Source: a virus. From it: a stretch of DNA of 47,923 nt. The notes under the pieces are model-generated. The model had not been told where the DNA came from and did not search any database. It saw nothing but the letters and a program-made list of their open reading frames with translations. The stretch's first letter is position 1. Each line of letters opens with the position of its first letter. Both the position numbers and the translations under genes were made by a program. Of this stretch, positions 15,552 through 23,270 are shown piece after piece. The stretch lies in IMG/VR virus record IMGVR_UViG_3300018080_000255, positions 1-47,923 of that record, one strand, 5' to 3'.

Positions 15552-15567
15552 CACGGACCAAGCGGCG

Positions 15568-15592
15568 GGGCCCTTCGGGGCCCTTTTCTTTC
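15568..15592 (+). terminator. Rho-independent terminator, GGGCCC-TTCG-GGGCCC
   Basis: Six perfect G-C pairs around a TTCG tetraloop, followed by TTTTCTTTCT, 16 bp after the SprT-like stop codon. Confidence 0.88.
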
Positions 15593-15635
15593 TGGGAAGA
15601 ATTTGAAACCAAAACGAAGACAAAGGGAAACAAAC

Positions 15636-16175
15636 ATGAATATTCAAGTTGACGGACGGACACTAAAACCCCAACTTCATGAAGCGGTTCTTGCGTACAA
15701 TCGGGCGGTCCGGGCCCGTTCACGGGCTTGGGACGCAAGACGGAAAGCAAGTTACGGGCAGGAATCCCGGGACGCGGAAGAATGGGCCAACCGTTGCCAA
15801 GACCGCGTCAACGCGGCGGAACCCGCAATCAAGGTCTTGGAAACCTTGGGCTTGGTTTCGGTTGCGGACGTTGAAGGCGGTTGGTTGGCAACCCAAACGT
15901 TGGGAACCAAAGACGGTTGGGCGGTCAAACGAATCAAGGCGGGGGAATACCAAGTTGAAGGGCCCCGCGGGGTTTGGCTTGTTGAGAAGAAGGGCCCGGG
16001 TGAATGGGACCTATACGCGGAAGAATGGGACGGGAAGGTTTTCGGTTGTTCCTTTGACGGACCTTGCCCGGAATTTGAAGAAAGCTTTGACACCATGAAG
16101 GAAGCGGTTGACGGGGCAAAGAAGCTTGAAGCCAAGCGGACCGCCAAACATGAAGAAATGACCGCGGGACTTTGA
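15636..16175 (+). CDS. Hypothetical protein, 179 residues
   Basis: Not recognised. The N-terminal half is helical and rich in Arg, Ala and Glu (AVRARSRAWDARRKASYG). The middle has short strands around Trp and Gly (GGWLATQTLG, GVWLVEKKGPGEWDLY), and the end is helical. It may be a small alpha+beta binding module. Start at ATG 15636 with AAAGGG upstream; the frame extends to 15603 but without a ribosome site. It is followed after 13 bp by the next gene and shares its transcript. Confidence 0.65.
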   Translation: MNIQVDGRTLKPQLHEAVLAYNRAVRARSRAWDARRKASYGQESRDAEEWANRCQDRVNAAEPAIKVLETLGLVSVADVEGGWLATQTLGTKDGWAVKRIKAGEYQVEGPRGVWLVEKKGPGEWDLYAEEWDGKVFGCSFDGPCPEFEESFDTMKEAVDGAKKLEAKRTAKHEEMTAGL

Positions 16176-16188
16176 AAGGGAAAAGACA

Positions 16189-16653
16189 ATGACCAAAACA
16201 CTTGAAGAAATGAAGAAGACCTTTGATGAACGGAACGCGTTGATGAAGGTTTGGCAAGCCAACGCGGACAAGCTTTGGGATTCTGTCCGGTTGCCCTTGT
16301 TTGACCTTTACTTTGAAGGCAACGTCACCCGGGCCCAAGTCAACGCGGTCCGGAAGTTGTTCAACCGGGGCTTTGCCAAGGTTGCTTCCGAATACACGGA
16401 CGCGGCGGACCAAGCGGACGTTGTAGTTGATTTTGAAGTGAAGGTCTTGAACAAAACTTGGCGGAAGCCCGGAAAGGTTTCCGTTGTCCTTTACTTCAAC
16501 CGCAAAGGTTGGGAGGGGACATACGCTTCCATCTTTTGTGGGGCCCGGGGCCACTTCTTCATTGGTGTCCGCGGCGGGATTGAAGCTTGCCGAGGGAAGG
16601 GAAGCAAGAAAGACCTTCAACGGGCCCCGGAAATCTTCGGTTGGGAGAATTGA
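16189..16653 (+). CDS. Hypothetical protein, 154 residues
   Basis: Not recognised. A helical, charged N-terminus (MTKTLEEMKKTFDERNALMK) leads into mixed sequence. Strands VVVDFEVKVLNK and KVSVVLYFNRKG are followed by FFIGVRGGIEACRGKG. It could be a small alpha/beta protein acting with the gene before it. Start preceded by GAAAGGGAAAAG. A long hairpin follows the stop. Confidence 0.65.
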   Translation: MTKTLEEMKKTFDERNALMKVWQANADKLWDSVRLPLFDLYFEGNVTRAQVNAVRKLFNRGFAKVASEYTDAADQADVVVDFEVKVLNKTWRKPGKVSVVLYFNRKGWEGTYASIFCGARGHFFIGVRGGIEACRGKGSKKDLQRAPEIFGWEN

Positions 16654-16667
16654 CGCGGCAAAGCGGC

Positions 16668-16696
16668 GGGGCCCTTGGGACGCGTTCCCGGGGCCC
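16668..16696 (+). terminator. Long hairpin, probable terminator without T-run
   Basis: GGGCCCTTGGGA pairs with TTCCCGGGGCCC around a CGCG turn (two G-T pairs). No T-run follows, so it may act as an RNA-stability element rather than a true terminator. Confidence 0.5.
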
Positions 16697-16753
16697 TTCG
16701 GTCCGGAAGGTCTGTTGACACTTGAAACAAATTTGAAGCCCGGGTGTCCGGGC

Positions 16754-16765
16754 GTTGTATACAAC
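16754..16765. promoter_or_regulatory. Palindrome GTTGTATACAAC, copy 4
   Basis: Upstream of the UvrD-like helicase gene, 44 nt before the ATG, farther than usual because a TTGGGTTTATT element is inserted between it and the ribosome site. Confidence 0.65.
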
Positions 16766-16777
16766 ACTTTTGAAACC

Positions 16778-16791
16778 CTTGGGTTTATTAG
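16778..16791 (+). repeat. TTGGGTTTATT element upstream of helicase
   Basis: The only copy in front of a rightward gene, yet still plus-oriented. A 24-bp stretch beginning at 16768 is identical to one at 24615-24638 in front of a leftward gene, and includes the hairpin AAACCC-TT-GGGTTT. Confidence 0.75.
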
Positions 16792-16809
16792 GATTGAAAG
16801 GGAAAGACA

Positions 16810-18591
16810 ATGGCAAAGAAGATTGACTTTGGAAAAGCGTTGGCCAAGGCAAAGAAGAACCAAGCCAACTTGACGAAGAAGAAAGCGGCCCCGAAGAAAG
16901 CGGCCCCGAAGAAGACCGCCAAGCGGAAGACCCCCGCGGCCAAGCCCGGGTCCGCCGTGTTTCACGTTGCGGTTGACGCGTTGCCCGGAACGGGGAAGAC
17001 CTTCACGTTGGTTGTTGGGGTTGCTTGGATGTTTCGCCACTTGCCCGGAATCTGGGAAGCGGTTTGCGAATATCTCCGGAAGGAATTCAACAAGCCCGAA
17101 GGGTGGGAACCGGAACCAAGCCCGGAACAACGCAAGATATGGGACGCCATGACCGCGGGCAAGCTTCCCCGGTTTATAACCTATATGGCATACAACAAAA
17201 GCATTGTCAAAGACTTCGGGGCCAAGTGGGCTTTTCTTTGCGATATGCTGAAACAACACGGGATTGGGTTTGGGTTCCGGACTTGTCATTCAACGGGCTT
17301 TTCCGCGGTCTGTAAAGCGTACAACATTGGGATTGAAAACATTGACGAACACAAGACCAAGACGTTGATTGAAAACGAACTTGGACAAGACCTTCGGGAC
17401 TTTGCCAAGGCGGTTCCGGGCGGGGACACAATCATTTCCGCAACGGACAAGCTTGTTGAACAATGCAAGTTGAACGTTGTCAACCTTTGGGAAATGGATG
17501 AAGCCCAACAGCGGGAAGAACTTGACAAGCTTTGTATTGACTTTGACATTGACCTTGAAGGGATGGAAGACCGCGTCTTTGAATTGGTCCCCAAGATTCT
17601 TGACGCGTCCCGGGAAGAAACCCGCGTCATTGATTTCAATGACCAAGTTTGGTTGCCGGTTGTCAACAATCTTCCCGTCTTCGTCAATGACTTGACCTTG
17701 GGGGATGAAGCCCAAGATTGGAACAAAGCCCAACAACAAATTTTGTTGAAGGTTTCCAAGCCCAACAAGTGGAACAAAGCCCCGCGGTTGTTCGTTGTTG
17801 GGGACGTCAACCAATCCATATACGGTTGGGCGGGGGCGGACACGGATTCAATACCCCGCATGAAGGAAATTTTGAAGGCAACGCCCCAAGGGTTGCAATC
17901 CTTCAAGTTGACGGAAACCCGCCGTTGTTCCAAGGCAATTGTCAAGGACTGTCAAGAATTGATTCCGGAATTCAAAGCCCACCCGGACAACGCGGAAGGG
18001 TCCGTGTCCCGTGTTATGCTTCCGGAAATGTTCAACCGTCTTGGGGACGGGGACTTGGTATTGTGCCGAACAACGGCCCCTTTGGTTGCTTATGCTTTCC
18101 GCTTGGTCAAAATGGGAGTCAAGGCAAACATCAACGGGCGGAAGATTGGGGAAGCGTTGTTGTCCCTTATGAAACGGTTGAAGGGCAAGTCCGTTGAAGA
18201 CATGATTGAACGCTTGGACAAATGGCACGCAAAGGAAGCGGCCAAACTTCGGGCCAAGAAGTATGTTTCAGACAACGCCTTGATTGCCTTGAATGACAAG
18301 CGGGATTGTCTTGAAGCATTCACGGAAGGGGCCGAAACCTTGCAAGACGTCCGGGACGCAATCAACAAGGTATTTGACAACGCGGAAGCCCAAGGGCGGG
18401 AAGGTGTCTTGTTGTCCACTGTCCATAGGGCAAAGGGGATGGAAGCCCGGACAATGTATATTGTTCACCCGGAATTGATTCCCCACCCCGCGGCCAAGTC
18501 CGCCAAAGACTTGCGGGGAGAATTTTGCGTTGACGTTGTTGCAAGGTCCCGCGGTCTGGAAAACCTTGTCCGGGTTGACTGCCCGAAGTAA
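16810..18591 (+). CDS. UvrD/Rep-like superfamily 1 helicase
   Basis: 593 residues. After a Lys/Ala-rich N-terminus (1-48) come motif I GTGKT (60-64), ITYMAYNKSIVKDF, motif II DEAQDW, motif III VVGDVNQSIYGWAGA, LTETRRCSKAIV, and motif V VLLSTVHRAKGMEA. Motif VI, usually VALTRAK, is replaced by CVDVVARSRGLENLV, a notable change around the arginine finger. UvrD-like enzymes unwind DNA 3'-5' in repair and recombination and displace proteins. It starts at ATG 16810 with TTGAAAGGG upstream and is in its own control unit. Confidence 0.9.
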   Translation: MAKKIDFGKALAKAKKNQANLTKKKAAPKKAAPKKTAKRKTPAAKPGSAVFHVAVDALPGTGKTFTLVVGVAWMFRHLPGIWEAVCEYLRKEFNKPEGWEPEPSPEQRKIWDAMTAGKLPRFITYMAYNKSIVKDFGAKWAFLCDMLKQHGIGFGFRTCHSTGFSAVCKAYNIGIENIDEHKTKTLIENELGQDLRDFAKAVPGGDTIISATDKLVEQCKLNVVNLWEMDEAQQREELDKLCIDFDIDLEGMEDRVFELVPKILDASREETRVIDFNDQVWLPVVNNLPVFVNDLTLGDEAQDWNKAQQQILLKVSKPNKWNKAPRLFVVGDVNQSIYGWAGADTDSIPRMKEILKATPQGLQSFKLTETRRCSKAIVKDCQELIPEFKAHPDNAEGSVSRVMLPEMFNRLGDGDLVLCRTTAPLVAYAFRLVKMGVKANINGRKIGEALLSLMKRLKGKSVEDMIERLDKWHAKEAAKLRAKKYVSDNALIALNDKRDCLEAFTEGAETLQDVRDAINKVFDNAEAQGREGVLLSTVHRAKGMEARTMYIVHPELIPHPAAKSAKDLRGEFCVDVVARSRGLENLVRVDCPK

Positions 18592-18606
18592 GACGCGGAA
18601 GTTGGA

Positions 18607-18632
18607 GGGGCCCGGGGTTGTCCCGGGTCCCT
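18607..18632 (+). terminator. Hairpin after helicase gene
   Basis: A 12-bp stem (two G-T pairs) around a TTG turn, GGGGCCCGGGG...TCCCGGGTCCC. The short CTTGTTT that follows is a weak T-run. Confidence 0.6.
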
Positions 18633-18633
18633 T

Positions 18634-18641
18634 GTTTACAC
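18634..18641 (+). promoter_or_regulatory. GTTTACAC element before 179-residue gene
   Basis: Read with the gene, GTTTACACAACCACTT is identical to the minus-strand sequences at 33465-33480 and 36445-36460. It ends 24 nt before the GTG start. Confidence 0.5.
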
Positions 18642-18665
18642 AACCACTTTTTGAAAGGGAAGATT

Positions 18666-19205
18666 GTGTCATCCATTGAAATCTATTCAAGCCCCCAAAG
18701 CTTTGACCCCAACCTTTTGATTGTGAAGGGTGGGACGGTTCATGAAGCCCGGGAACGGGACGGGGAAGTATATCCGGCCCTTGCCAAACTTCATCCGGAC
18801 TTCAAGTTGGTCCGGTTTGACGAAGTCCAAAGCGGCGGGTTCCGCTTGTGGCTTATCCATTGGAACAACGGCCAACCGTTGGTCTTTGCCGCGGCCCGTT
18901 GCTTGTCCCGGATTGACAACGCGTTGGAAGAAGGGGCAATCCCCTTCAACTTGCCAACGCAAGACAACCACTTCCGAAGACGGACCAACTTTGACGCGGA
19001 CATTGAACACGGGACGGACAAGACGGACCCGCGTTGGAACGGGGTGAAGACCTTTGAAGTTGTCTTGTTGAAAGATAGCGGGTTGCGTTATGTTCGCCAA
19101 GAAGACTTGGGTTGTTCCAAGAATTGGGACACGGTTGACGATGAAGAAGCGGTCCGGTTGTTCCTTGCGGAACACGGTTGCCGGTTGGTTACTTGGAACG
19201 TTTGA
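18666..19205 (+). CDS. Hypothetical protein, 179 residues
   Basis: Not recognised. The N-terminus has short strands (SIEIYSSPQSF, NLLIVKGGTVHEA). The centre is mixed, with FRLWLIHWNNGQPLVFAA, and the end is acidic. The start is GTG at 18666 with TTGAAAGGG upstream. No ATG lies at a suitable distance, and the frame to 18618 would run into the hairpin. It is followed by the zinc-site gene after 29 bp. Confidence 0.6.
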   Translation: MSSIEIYSSPQSFDPNLLIVKGGTVHEARERDGEVYPALAKLHPDFKLVRFDEVQSGGFRLWLIHWNNGQPLVFAAARCLSRIDNALEEGAIPFNLPTQDNHFRRRTNFDADIEHGTDKTDPRWNGVKTFEVVLLKDSGLRYVRQEDLGCSKNWDTVDDEEAVRLFLAEHGCRLVTWNV

Positions 19206-19234
19206 CGTTGAACACTTTTTGAAAGGTTGAAGAA

Positions 19235-19933
19235 ATGCGAATTGAAGTAAAGAACGCGGACAACTTGGCAACGCTTGTCAAAGCTTTTCCGGAAGCAAAG
19301 GTCCGGGCCCTTATTACAAGACCTTCCGTTGATTGTTGGGCGGTTGAAATCCCGGACGCGGAACGCCCCCCGTTGACCCATCAAATTGAATGGGACACGG
19401 TTGAAAGCGGAAGGGGAACCGGGGACGCCCAACGGTTCATTGTCAATGCGGACTTTGCAACCGCTTGCAACTTGTTTGACGTCTTGCAAGAATCCCAAAC
19501 CGTTGCGGAAGTAAGACAACGCAAAATCCCCGGGCAGGATGAACCGCGGGAACCAAAGTTGACAACGCTTGGGGTTTCGGATTGCCCGCGTTGCGGTGTC
19601 CTTGTCAACGCGGCGGACGCGGCTTCCCATGTTTGCAAGCTTCCCGCGGAAAGTCCGGGGACCGCAACGGATGAAGAACTTGACGCAATGGGCCCGGACA
19701 TTTCAGAAGCGGAAGAAGTCTACATTGCCCGAAGGGAAGACGGGACGTTGAAGACTTGGGTTTTGTTTTCCAAAACCAAAGTCATTTGGGGAAAACCCAA
19801 AGAAACCAAGCGGGAAATCTTGAAGCGTTGGAAGAAAGACAACGGACCTTGGAAGACGTTGACGAAGTTCAAGGGGTTGTCCCGTCCGTCCGAACTTGCC
19901 GCGGCAATTGCCAGCCTACAAAGTGAAGATTGA
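19235..19933 (+). CDS. Hypothetical protein with central zinc-finger-like site
   Basis: 232 residues. In the middle, CPRCGVLVNAADAASHVC (about 114-131) has CxxC...H..C spacing, fitting a small zinc finger. An acidic linker follows, then a C-terminal part rich in Lys and Trp (VLFSKTKVIWGK, LKRWKKDNGPWKTL). It may recognise nucleic acid or a partner protein. ATG 19235 has GAAAGG upstream. It is the last rightward gene and a strong terminator follows. Confidence 0.65.
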   Translation: MRIEVKNADNLATLVKAFPEAKVRALITRPSVDCWAVEIPDAERPPLTHQIEWDTVESGRGTGDAQRFIVNADFATACNLFDVLQESQTVAEVRQRKIPGQDEPREPKLTTLGVSDCPRCGVLVNAADAASHVCKLPAESPGTATDEELDAMGPDISEAEEVYIARREDGTLKTWVLFSKTKVIWGKPKETKREILKRWKKDNGPWKTLTKFKGLSRPSELAAAIASLQSED

Positions 19934-19955
19934 AGAAGGTTTGTCTTTCCCTTGG

Positions 19956-19988
19956 CCCGGGTCCCTTGGAGGGGCCCGGGTCTTTTTG
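19956..19988 (+). terminator. Strong rho-independent terminator
   Basis: CCCGGGTCCCT pairs with AGGGGCCCGGG (one G-T pair) around TGG, followed by TCTTTTT. It closes the rightward gene block. Confidence 0.9.
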
Positions 19989-20026
19989 CATTAAAGACAG
20001 AAAGAATTGTCAAAATTAAAGTCCCC

Positions 20027-20035
20027 GTGTAAACG
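20027..20035. promoter_or_regulatory. GTGTAAACG element in convergent region
   Basis: Not close to any start codon, which sets it apart. It could belong to a promoter for an untranslated RNA in the GC-rich region. Confidence 0.35.
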
Positions 20036-20263
20036 GCGGACTTGTCAGAAGCCCGGACGCGGCCAAATAGGCGGGGGTTGCCCGGAAGGTCTAATCATAC
20101 CCGGAACCCCGCGGGACGCGGCGGACGGGGGCAAATTCGCGGGAATCCGGGGACGTCCGGGGCAAGGAAAAGACCCGCCCGGGCCCCGGGGCTTGACACC
20201 CCGCCAATGGGGAAGGGGACACAACCCCAAAGGTATGGGCCCGGGACGGGCAGGGGACGGGCT

Positions 20264-20587
20264 TCAATTCTCGTTGTCTTCGTCCTTCATCCGGGCCAAG
20301 ATTGCTTCCCGTTCCGCGGTCAATTCCTTCTTCAACAAGTCAACGCAAGTGTCAAAGTCTTCGGAAGGGAAGTCCCGCGTTTTCCAATTGACTTCAATGT
20401 GGTCCCCGTTGGGATGGAAGAATGCAACCGTCCAAGACCCCACTTCCGCCAAGGGTTCCAACATGGGAAGAAGGAACGCTTGAAGTTCAAGCAAGTCCGC
20501 GTCCCTTGATTTCATCCGGGACCCTTTCCGGATTGGCTTGGGTTTATTAGGTTTTCTTTTCTTCTTTCTTCTGATTGGTTTCGGCAT
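20264..20587 (-). CDS. Small protein with basic N-terminus, 107 residues
   Basis: Begins MPKPIRRKKKRKPNKPKPIRK. The remainder is acidic, with two helices and a short strand pair (WTVAFFHPNGDHIEVNW). The first eight residues equal those of the nuclease at 9456-10787, and a 23-nt stretch around the two starts is identical. The ATG overlaps the TAA stop of the glycosyltransferase-methyltransferase gene (TAATG), so it belongs to the glycan transcript by position. Function unknown. Confidence 0.6.
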   Translation of the reverse strand: MPKPIRRKKKRKPNKPKPIRKGSRMKSRDADLLELQAFLLPMLEPLAEVGSWTVAFFHPNGDHIEVNWKTRDFPSEDFDTCVDLLKKELTAEREAILARMKDEDNEN

Positions 20588-21900
20588 TATGTCCCCGCAA
20601 ATTTGAATGACTGTTGATTGGGAACTTTGACAAACCAAGTCATCCCGTCCCCGGTTTCAATTGGCAAGTTGTTGGCTTCCGCAAACTTGTCAACCGCCGC
20701 TTTGACCCCAAACCCTTTCCCTTCCTTCGGGCTTCCGTAATCATGACCGCCAATCCATCCCCCGGGCTTGACCTTGCGGATGAACTTCAAGTCTTGATTG
20801 ACAAAGGGTTCCGAATGGTTCCCGTCAATGAAGACCAAGTCAACAGAACGGTTCTTCACTTGACGCAACGCCTTGGAACTTTCTTTCCGGATAAGGTCAA
20901 CGCGTTCCCCAAGCGGACCAAGAAGTTTCCGGGCTTGGTTGAAGATATTGGGCCAACGCCCGCAAGGAATCTTTCCCTTTGCGTCCCCCGTCTTTGTGTA
21001 TACAACAGAAGACGCCCAAGGGTCAACGCCCGTATATTCAAGGTCACGGTTGGCCGATAGAAGAACGCGTCCGTTCAACCCGCGGAAGACCCCTATTTCA
21101 ATCATCCGGGCGGGACCTTCGGGAAGACGGTTCAAGATTTCTTGGGAGTACCAAGGGACCGCGGGGAACAACCGGAAAGCTTTCTGGAAAAGAAAGGTCA
21201 TGAAGGTCTTTCCCGTCAACAGTTCTTCCCGCGTTGCGTCTTTGAACGCGTCCGGAATCACGTTGGTCAAATGATACAAACAAGCGTTGGGGTTGAAGCG
21301 TTGGGTTTCATGTTGGAACGGGTGGGCTTGAACTTGAAAGACCTTCCGGGCTTTGTTCCATTTGATCGGATTCAAACGCCAATGTTCAAAGCGGCGGATT
21401 GACCCCACCTTGTCCCGGTTCAATGACGTCAAGACGTCAAGACTTGTCCCCGTATACGGAACCGCCTTCCCCGCCTTCAAGCGTTCAAGTCCCCGCTTGC
21501 AACGGACCAAACCTTCTTTGATTGTGGGGCTTCCCTTCCGGGCCCCGAAGGGGCAACCAATAACCCGCGGGGCGTTGCCCGCGTGACCAACGCAAGCCAA
21601 GTCAAAAGTCTTGCAAGCTTCAACAAAGCGGGGGTCAATAGGGGCAACAAAGACGCAATCCGAATCAACCCAAATTCCCCCGAAGTTATAGACCAACCAC
21701 AACCGGACAAGGTCCGCCCTTCGGAACAACGGAAGCCCTTCCGTCAACTTCAAGACTTCCCTTCCGCCCTTCATCTTCGCAACTTCCTTGGGTCCCACAA
21801 CTTCAAAGTCATTGTGTAAACGCATAGTTTCAAAGCAAAGCTTTTGAAACGGGGAAGTCTTTGTCCCTTTCTTATTTTCCCAGTAAGTCCAAACCTTCAT
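20587..21900 (-). CDS. GT32-like glycosyltransferase fused to class I methyltransferase
   Basis: 437 residues. Residues 1-230 resemble the DXD sugar transferases of capsule and mannosyl synthesis: FRRADLVRLWLVYNFGGIWVDSD, with D79 and D81 as the metal site. Residues 255-430 form a SAM-dependent methyltransferase: MIEIGVFRG (266-274), YTGVDPW, and DLVFIDGNHSEPF (354-366), as in the Methyltransf_24 group often linked to sugar methylation. One chain may add a sugar and methylate it, capping a glycan. The ATG overlaps the stop of the GT25/sulfotransferase gene as ATGA. Acceptor unknown. Confidence 0.85.
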   Translation of the reverse strand: MKVWTYWENKKGTKTSPFQKLCFETMRLHNDFEVVGPKEVAKMKGGREVLKLTEGLPLFRRADLVRLWLVYNFGGIWVDSDCVFVAPIDPRFVEACKTFDLACVGHAGNAPRVIGCPFGARKGSPTIKEGLVRCKRGLERLKAGKAVPYTGTSLDVLTSLNRDKVGSIRRFEHWRLNPIKWNKARKVFQVQAHPFQHETQRFNPNACLYHLTNVIPDAFKDATREELLTGKTFMTFLFQKAFRLFPAVPWYSQEILNRLPEGPARMIEIGVFRGLNGRVLLSANRDLEYTGVDPWASSVVYTKTGDAKGKIPCGRWPNIFNQARKLLGPLGERVDLIRKESSKALRQVKNRSVDLVFIDGNHSEPFVNQDLKFIRKVKPGGWIGGHDYGSPKEGKGFGVKAAVDKFAEANNLPIETGDGMTWFVKVPNQQSFKFAGT

Positions 21901-23255
21901 CTTTTCCCCTTCCTATATTGCGGCAAGTCCGGTTTGACATAGGCAACCGCTTTGTCAACTTGTTCCTTGGTTGGTTTCAGTTTCAAGAACTTCTTCAACT
22001 TTGTGACCACAACCCGCGGGTGGGAAAGAAGGGTTTCAAAGTTGACCGTCAACACTTGCTTTGACGGAAGGGATTCAATCAATTCTTCTTTCCCTTCCCA
22101 CAACCAACGTTGATGGGCTTCAACAGTTTCATCGGAACACTTGGGGTCTTCTTTGACGTCCGCCCGATTGACCATTGACTTGATTGAATGGGCAAGGGGC
22201 CGCTTTATATGAACCACCCGCAATTGGTCCCCGCAAATATTCCGCAATTGGTCCCCGCAACGGCAAAGTTGGGGATATTTGATTGCGGCGGTTGTTCCCT
22301 TGAAGAAAGCTTCCCGCCGCTTCTCGTTGATGAACGCTTTCAACTTGGCCCAAAGTTGACCCTTGGGAATTGCCAACTTGGTTGTTGGGAAGGGGATTGC
22401 TTCTTGGCAGATTGCCATAAGCCCAACCGCTTCAAACCCGCAATTTTGGTCCGGGTCCTTTCCCCAATATCCAAGCAATTCATTCCCCAAGTGTAGACCT
22501 AAATGATATAGAACGCCCGCCATTGCGGAAGACCCGGACGCATGAAGACCAAGGACCGCAACCAACGGGGTTGACTTCGGGTCAAAGCTTTCCAGTTGTT
22601 CCGCGGGGGCCCAAAAGCGTTCCGGGGGCGTCCGTCCGGAAATGTTTGATTGACCTTCCGCTTGACCAACCAACCATTCCCAAGGGCAGTAGATACGGCG
22701 GGACCGTTGTTGATGGAGTCTTCCCAAGTGGTGGTCAATGTGTTGGGCTTTGTGCCAATCATTGCGGTTCAAATGTTTGTAGACGGTCCGCAACATTTCC
22801 GTTGACCGTATCCCAAAGCAATGCGTCCGGTTGACGTTGAACGGTTGAAAGACCGCTTTGTTGATTTTCTTTGGGGCTTGCTTGTCAATCATCAAATGTT
22901 GACCGCCCAAATATATCATCTCCCAATCTTCCGGAAGGAATTGGAAGAAGCGTTCCACTTTGGCCCGAAAATCTTTGATGAAGATTGCATCATCTTCAAG
23001 GAACAAGACGCTTTGGTGTCCTTGTTGCAACGCGTCTTCTAAGATTCGCAAGTGGGACCGATAGCAACCCCAAGCCCCGCCCCCGGCTTTCCACCAATTG
23101 GGATGTTTTACTTTCTTCCCGTCCATTGCGTCAAAGCGTTCCACTTTGCGGAAAGGCCAATCCCGCGGGACGCGGTCTTTGAAATCTTCCCAACGGTCCG
23201 GACGCCTTTTCAAGTTGACGCAATAAACCTTGTCAAATGTCCCCTTCAAATTCAT
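21897..23255 (-). CDS. GT25-like glycosyltransferase fused to sulfotransferase
   Basis: 452 residues. The N-terminal half matches LPS/collagen-type GT25 enzymes: VYCVNLKRRPDRW (10-22), GAWGCYRSH (60-68), and VLFLEDDAIF (83-92) with the acidic metal site. From about 229 a second domain begins, LVAVLGLHASGSSAMAGVLYHLG, a PAPS-binding loop, with VVHIKRPLAHSIKSM later as the 3'-phosphate strand. Fusion of a hexosyltransferase to a sulfotransferase would let one protein add and sulfate a sugar. A 24-bp tandem duplication falls in the second domain. It starts 15 bp after the Ser-rich tail gene stop, with GGAAAGGGG upstream. Confidence 0.85.
   Translation of the reverse strand: MNLKGTFDKVYCVNLKRRPDRWEDFKDRVPRDWPFRKVERFDAMDGKKVKHPNWWKAGGGAWGCYRSHLRILEDALQQGHQSVLFLEDDAIFIKDFRAKVERFFQFLPEDWEMIYLGGQHLMIDKQAPKKINKAVFQPFNVNRTHCFGIRSTEMLRTVYKHLNRNDWHKAQHIDHHLGRLHQQRSRRIYCPWEWLVGQAEGQSNISGRTPPERFWAPAEQLESFDPKSTPLVAVLGLHASGSSAMAGVLYHLGLHLGNELLGYWGKDPDQNCGFEAVGLMAICQEAIPFPTTKLAIPKGQLWAKLKAFINEKRREAFFKGTTAAIKYPQLCRCGDQLRNICGDQLRVVHIKRPLAHSIKSMVNRADVKEDPKCSDETVEAHQRWLWEGKEELIESLPSKQVLTVNFETLLSHPRVVVTKLKKFLKLKPTKEQVDKAVAYVKPDLPQYRKGKR
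22218..22260. repeat. 24-bp tandem duplication in sulfotransferase domain
   Basis: A 19-nt block (CCGCAATTGGTCCCCGCAA) occurs twice, 24 nt apart, in frame, giving the repeated residues CGDQLR-NI-CGDQLR. It precedes the conserved RVVHIKRP strand, so it lengthens a surface loop without breaking the reading frame. Confidence 0.9.
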
Positions 23256-23270
23256 TGTCCCCTTTCCTTT

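Larger units (their letters stand above)
19934..20263. other. Gene-free region between convergent transcripts, 330 bp
   Basis: After the terminator at 19956-19988 comes about 275 bp of very GC-rich DNA with several GGGCCC and CCCGGG blocks and a GTGTAAACG element at 20027. Open frames crossing it lack ribosome sites and the genome's codon style. No tRNA cloverleaf is visible. It may encode a structured RNA or act as a bidirectional terminator. Confidence 0.5.

Noticed and set aside
15934-17289. 451-residue leftward frame crossing several rightward genes
   Set aside because: Runs through a palindrome, a terminator and three genes, with low-quality protein composition.
20040-20140. Possible tRNA in the GC-rich convergent region
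   Set aside because: No acceptor, D or T-arm consensus could be aligned; GGTTC-like T-loop missing.
21001-21012. Further GTTGTATACAAC-like site (GTGTATACAAC)
   Set aside because: Imperfect, and inside the methyltransferase coding region, where the residues VVYT explain it.
22218-22260. Short repeat considered as CRISPR
   Set aside because: Only two units, 24-bp period, in frame inside a sulfotransferase domain; no array or cas genes.
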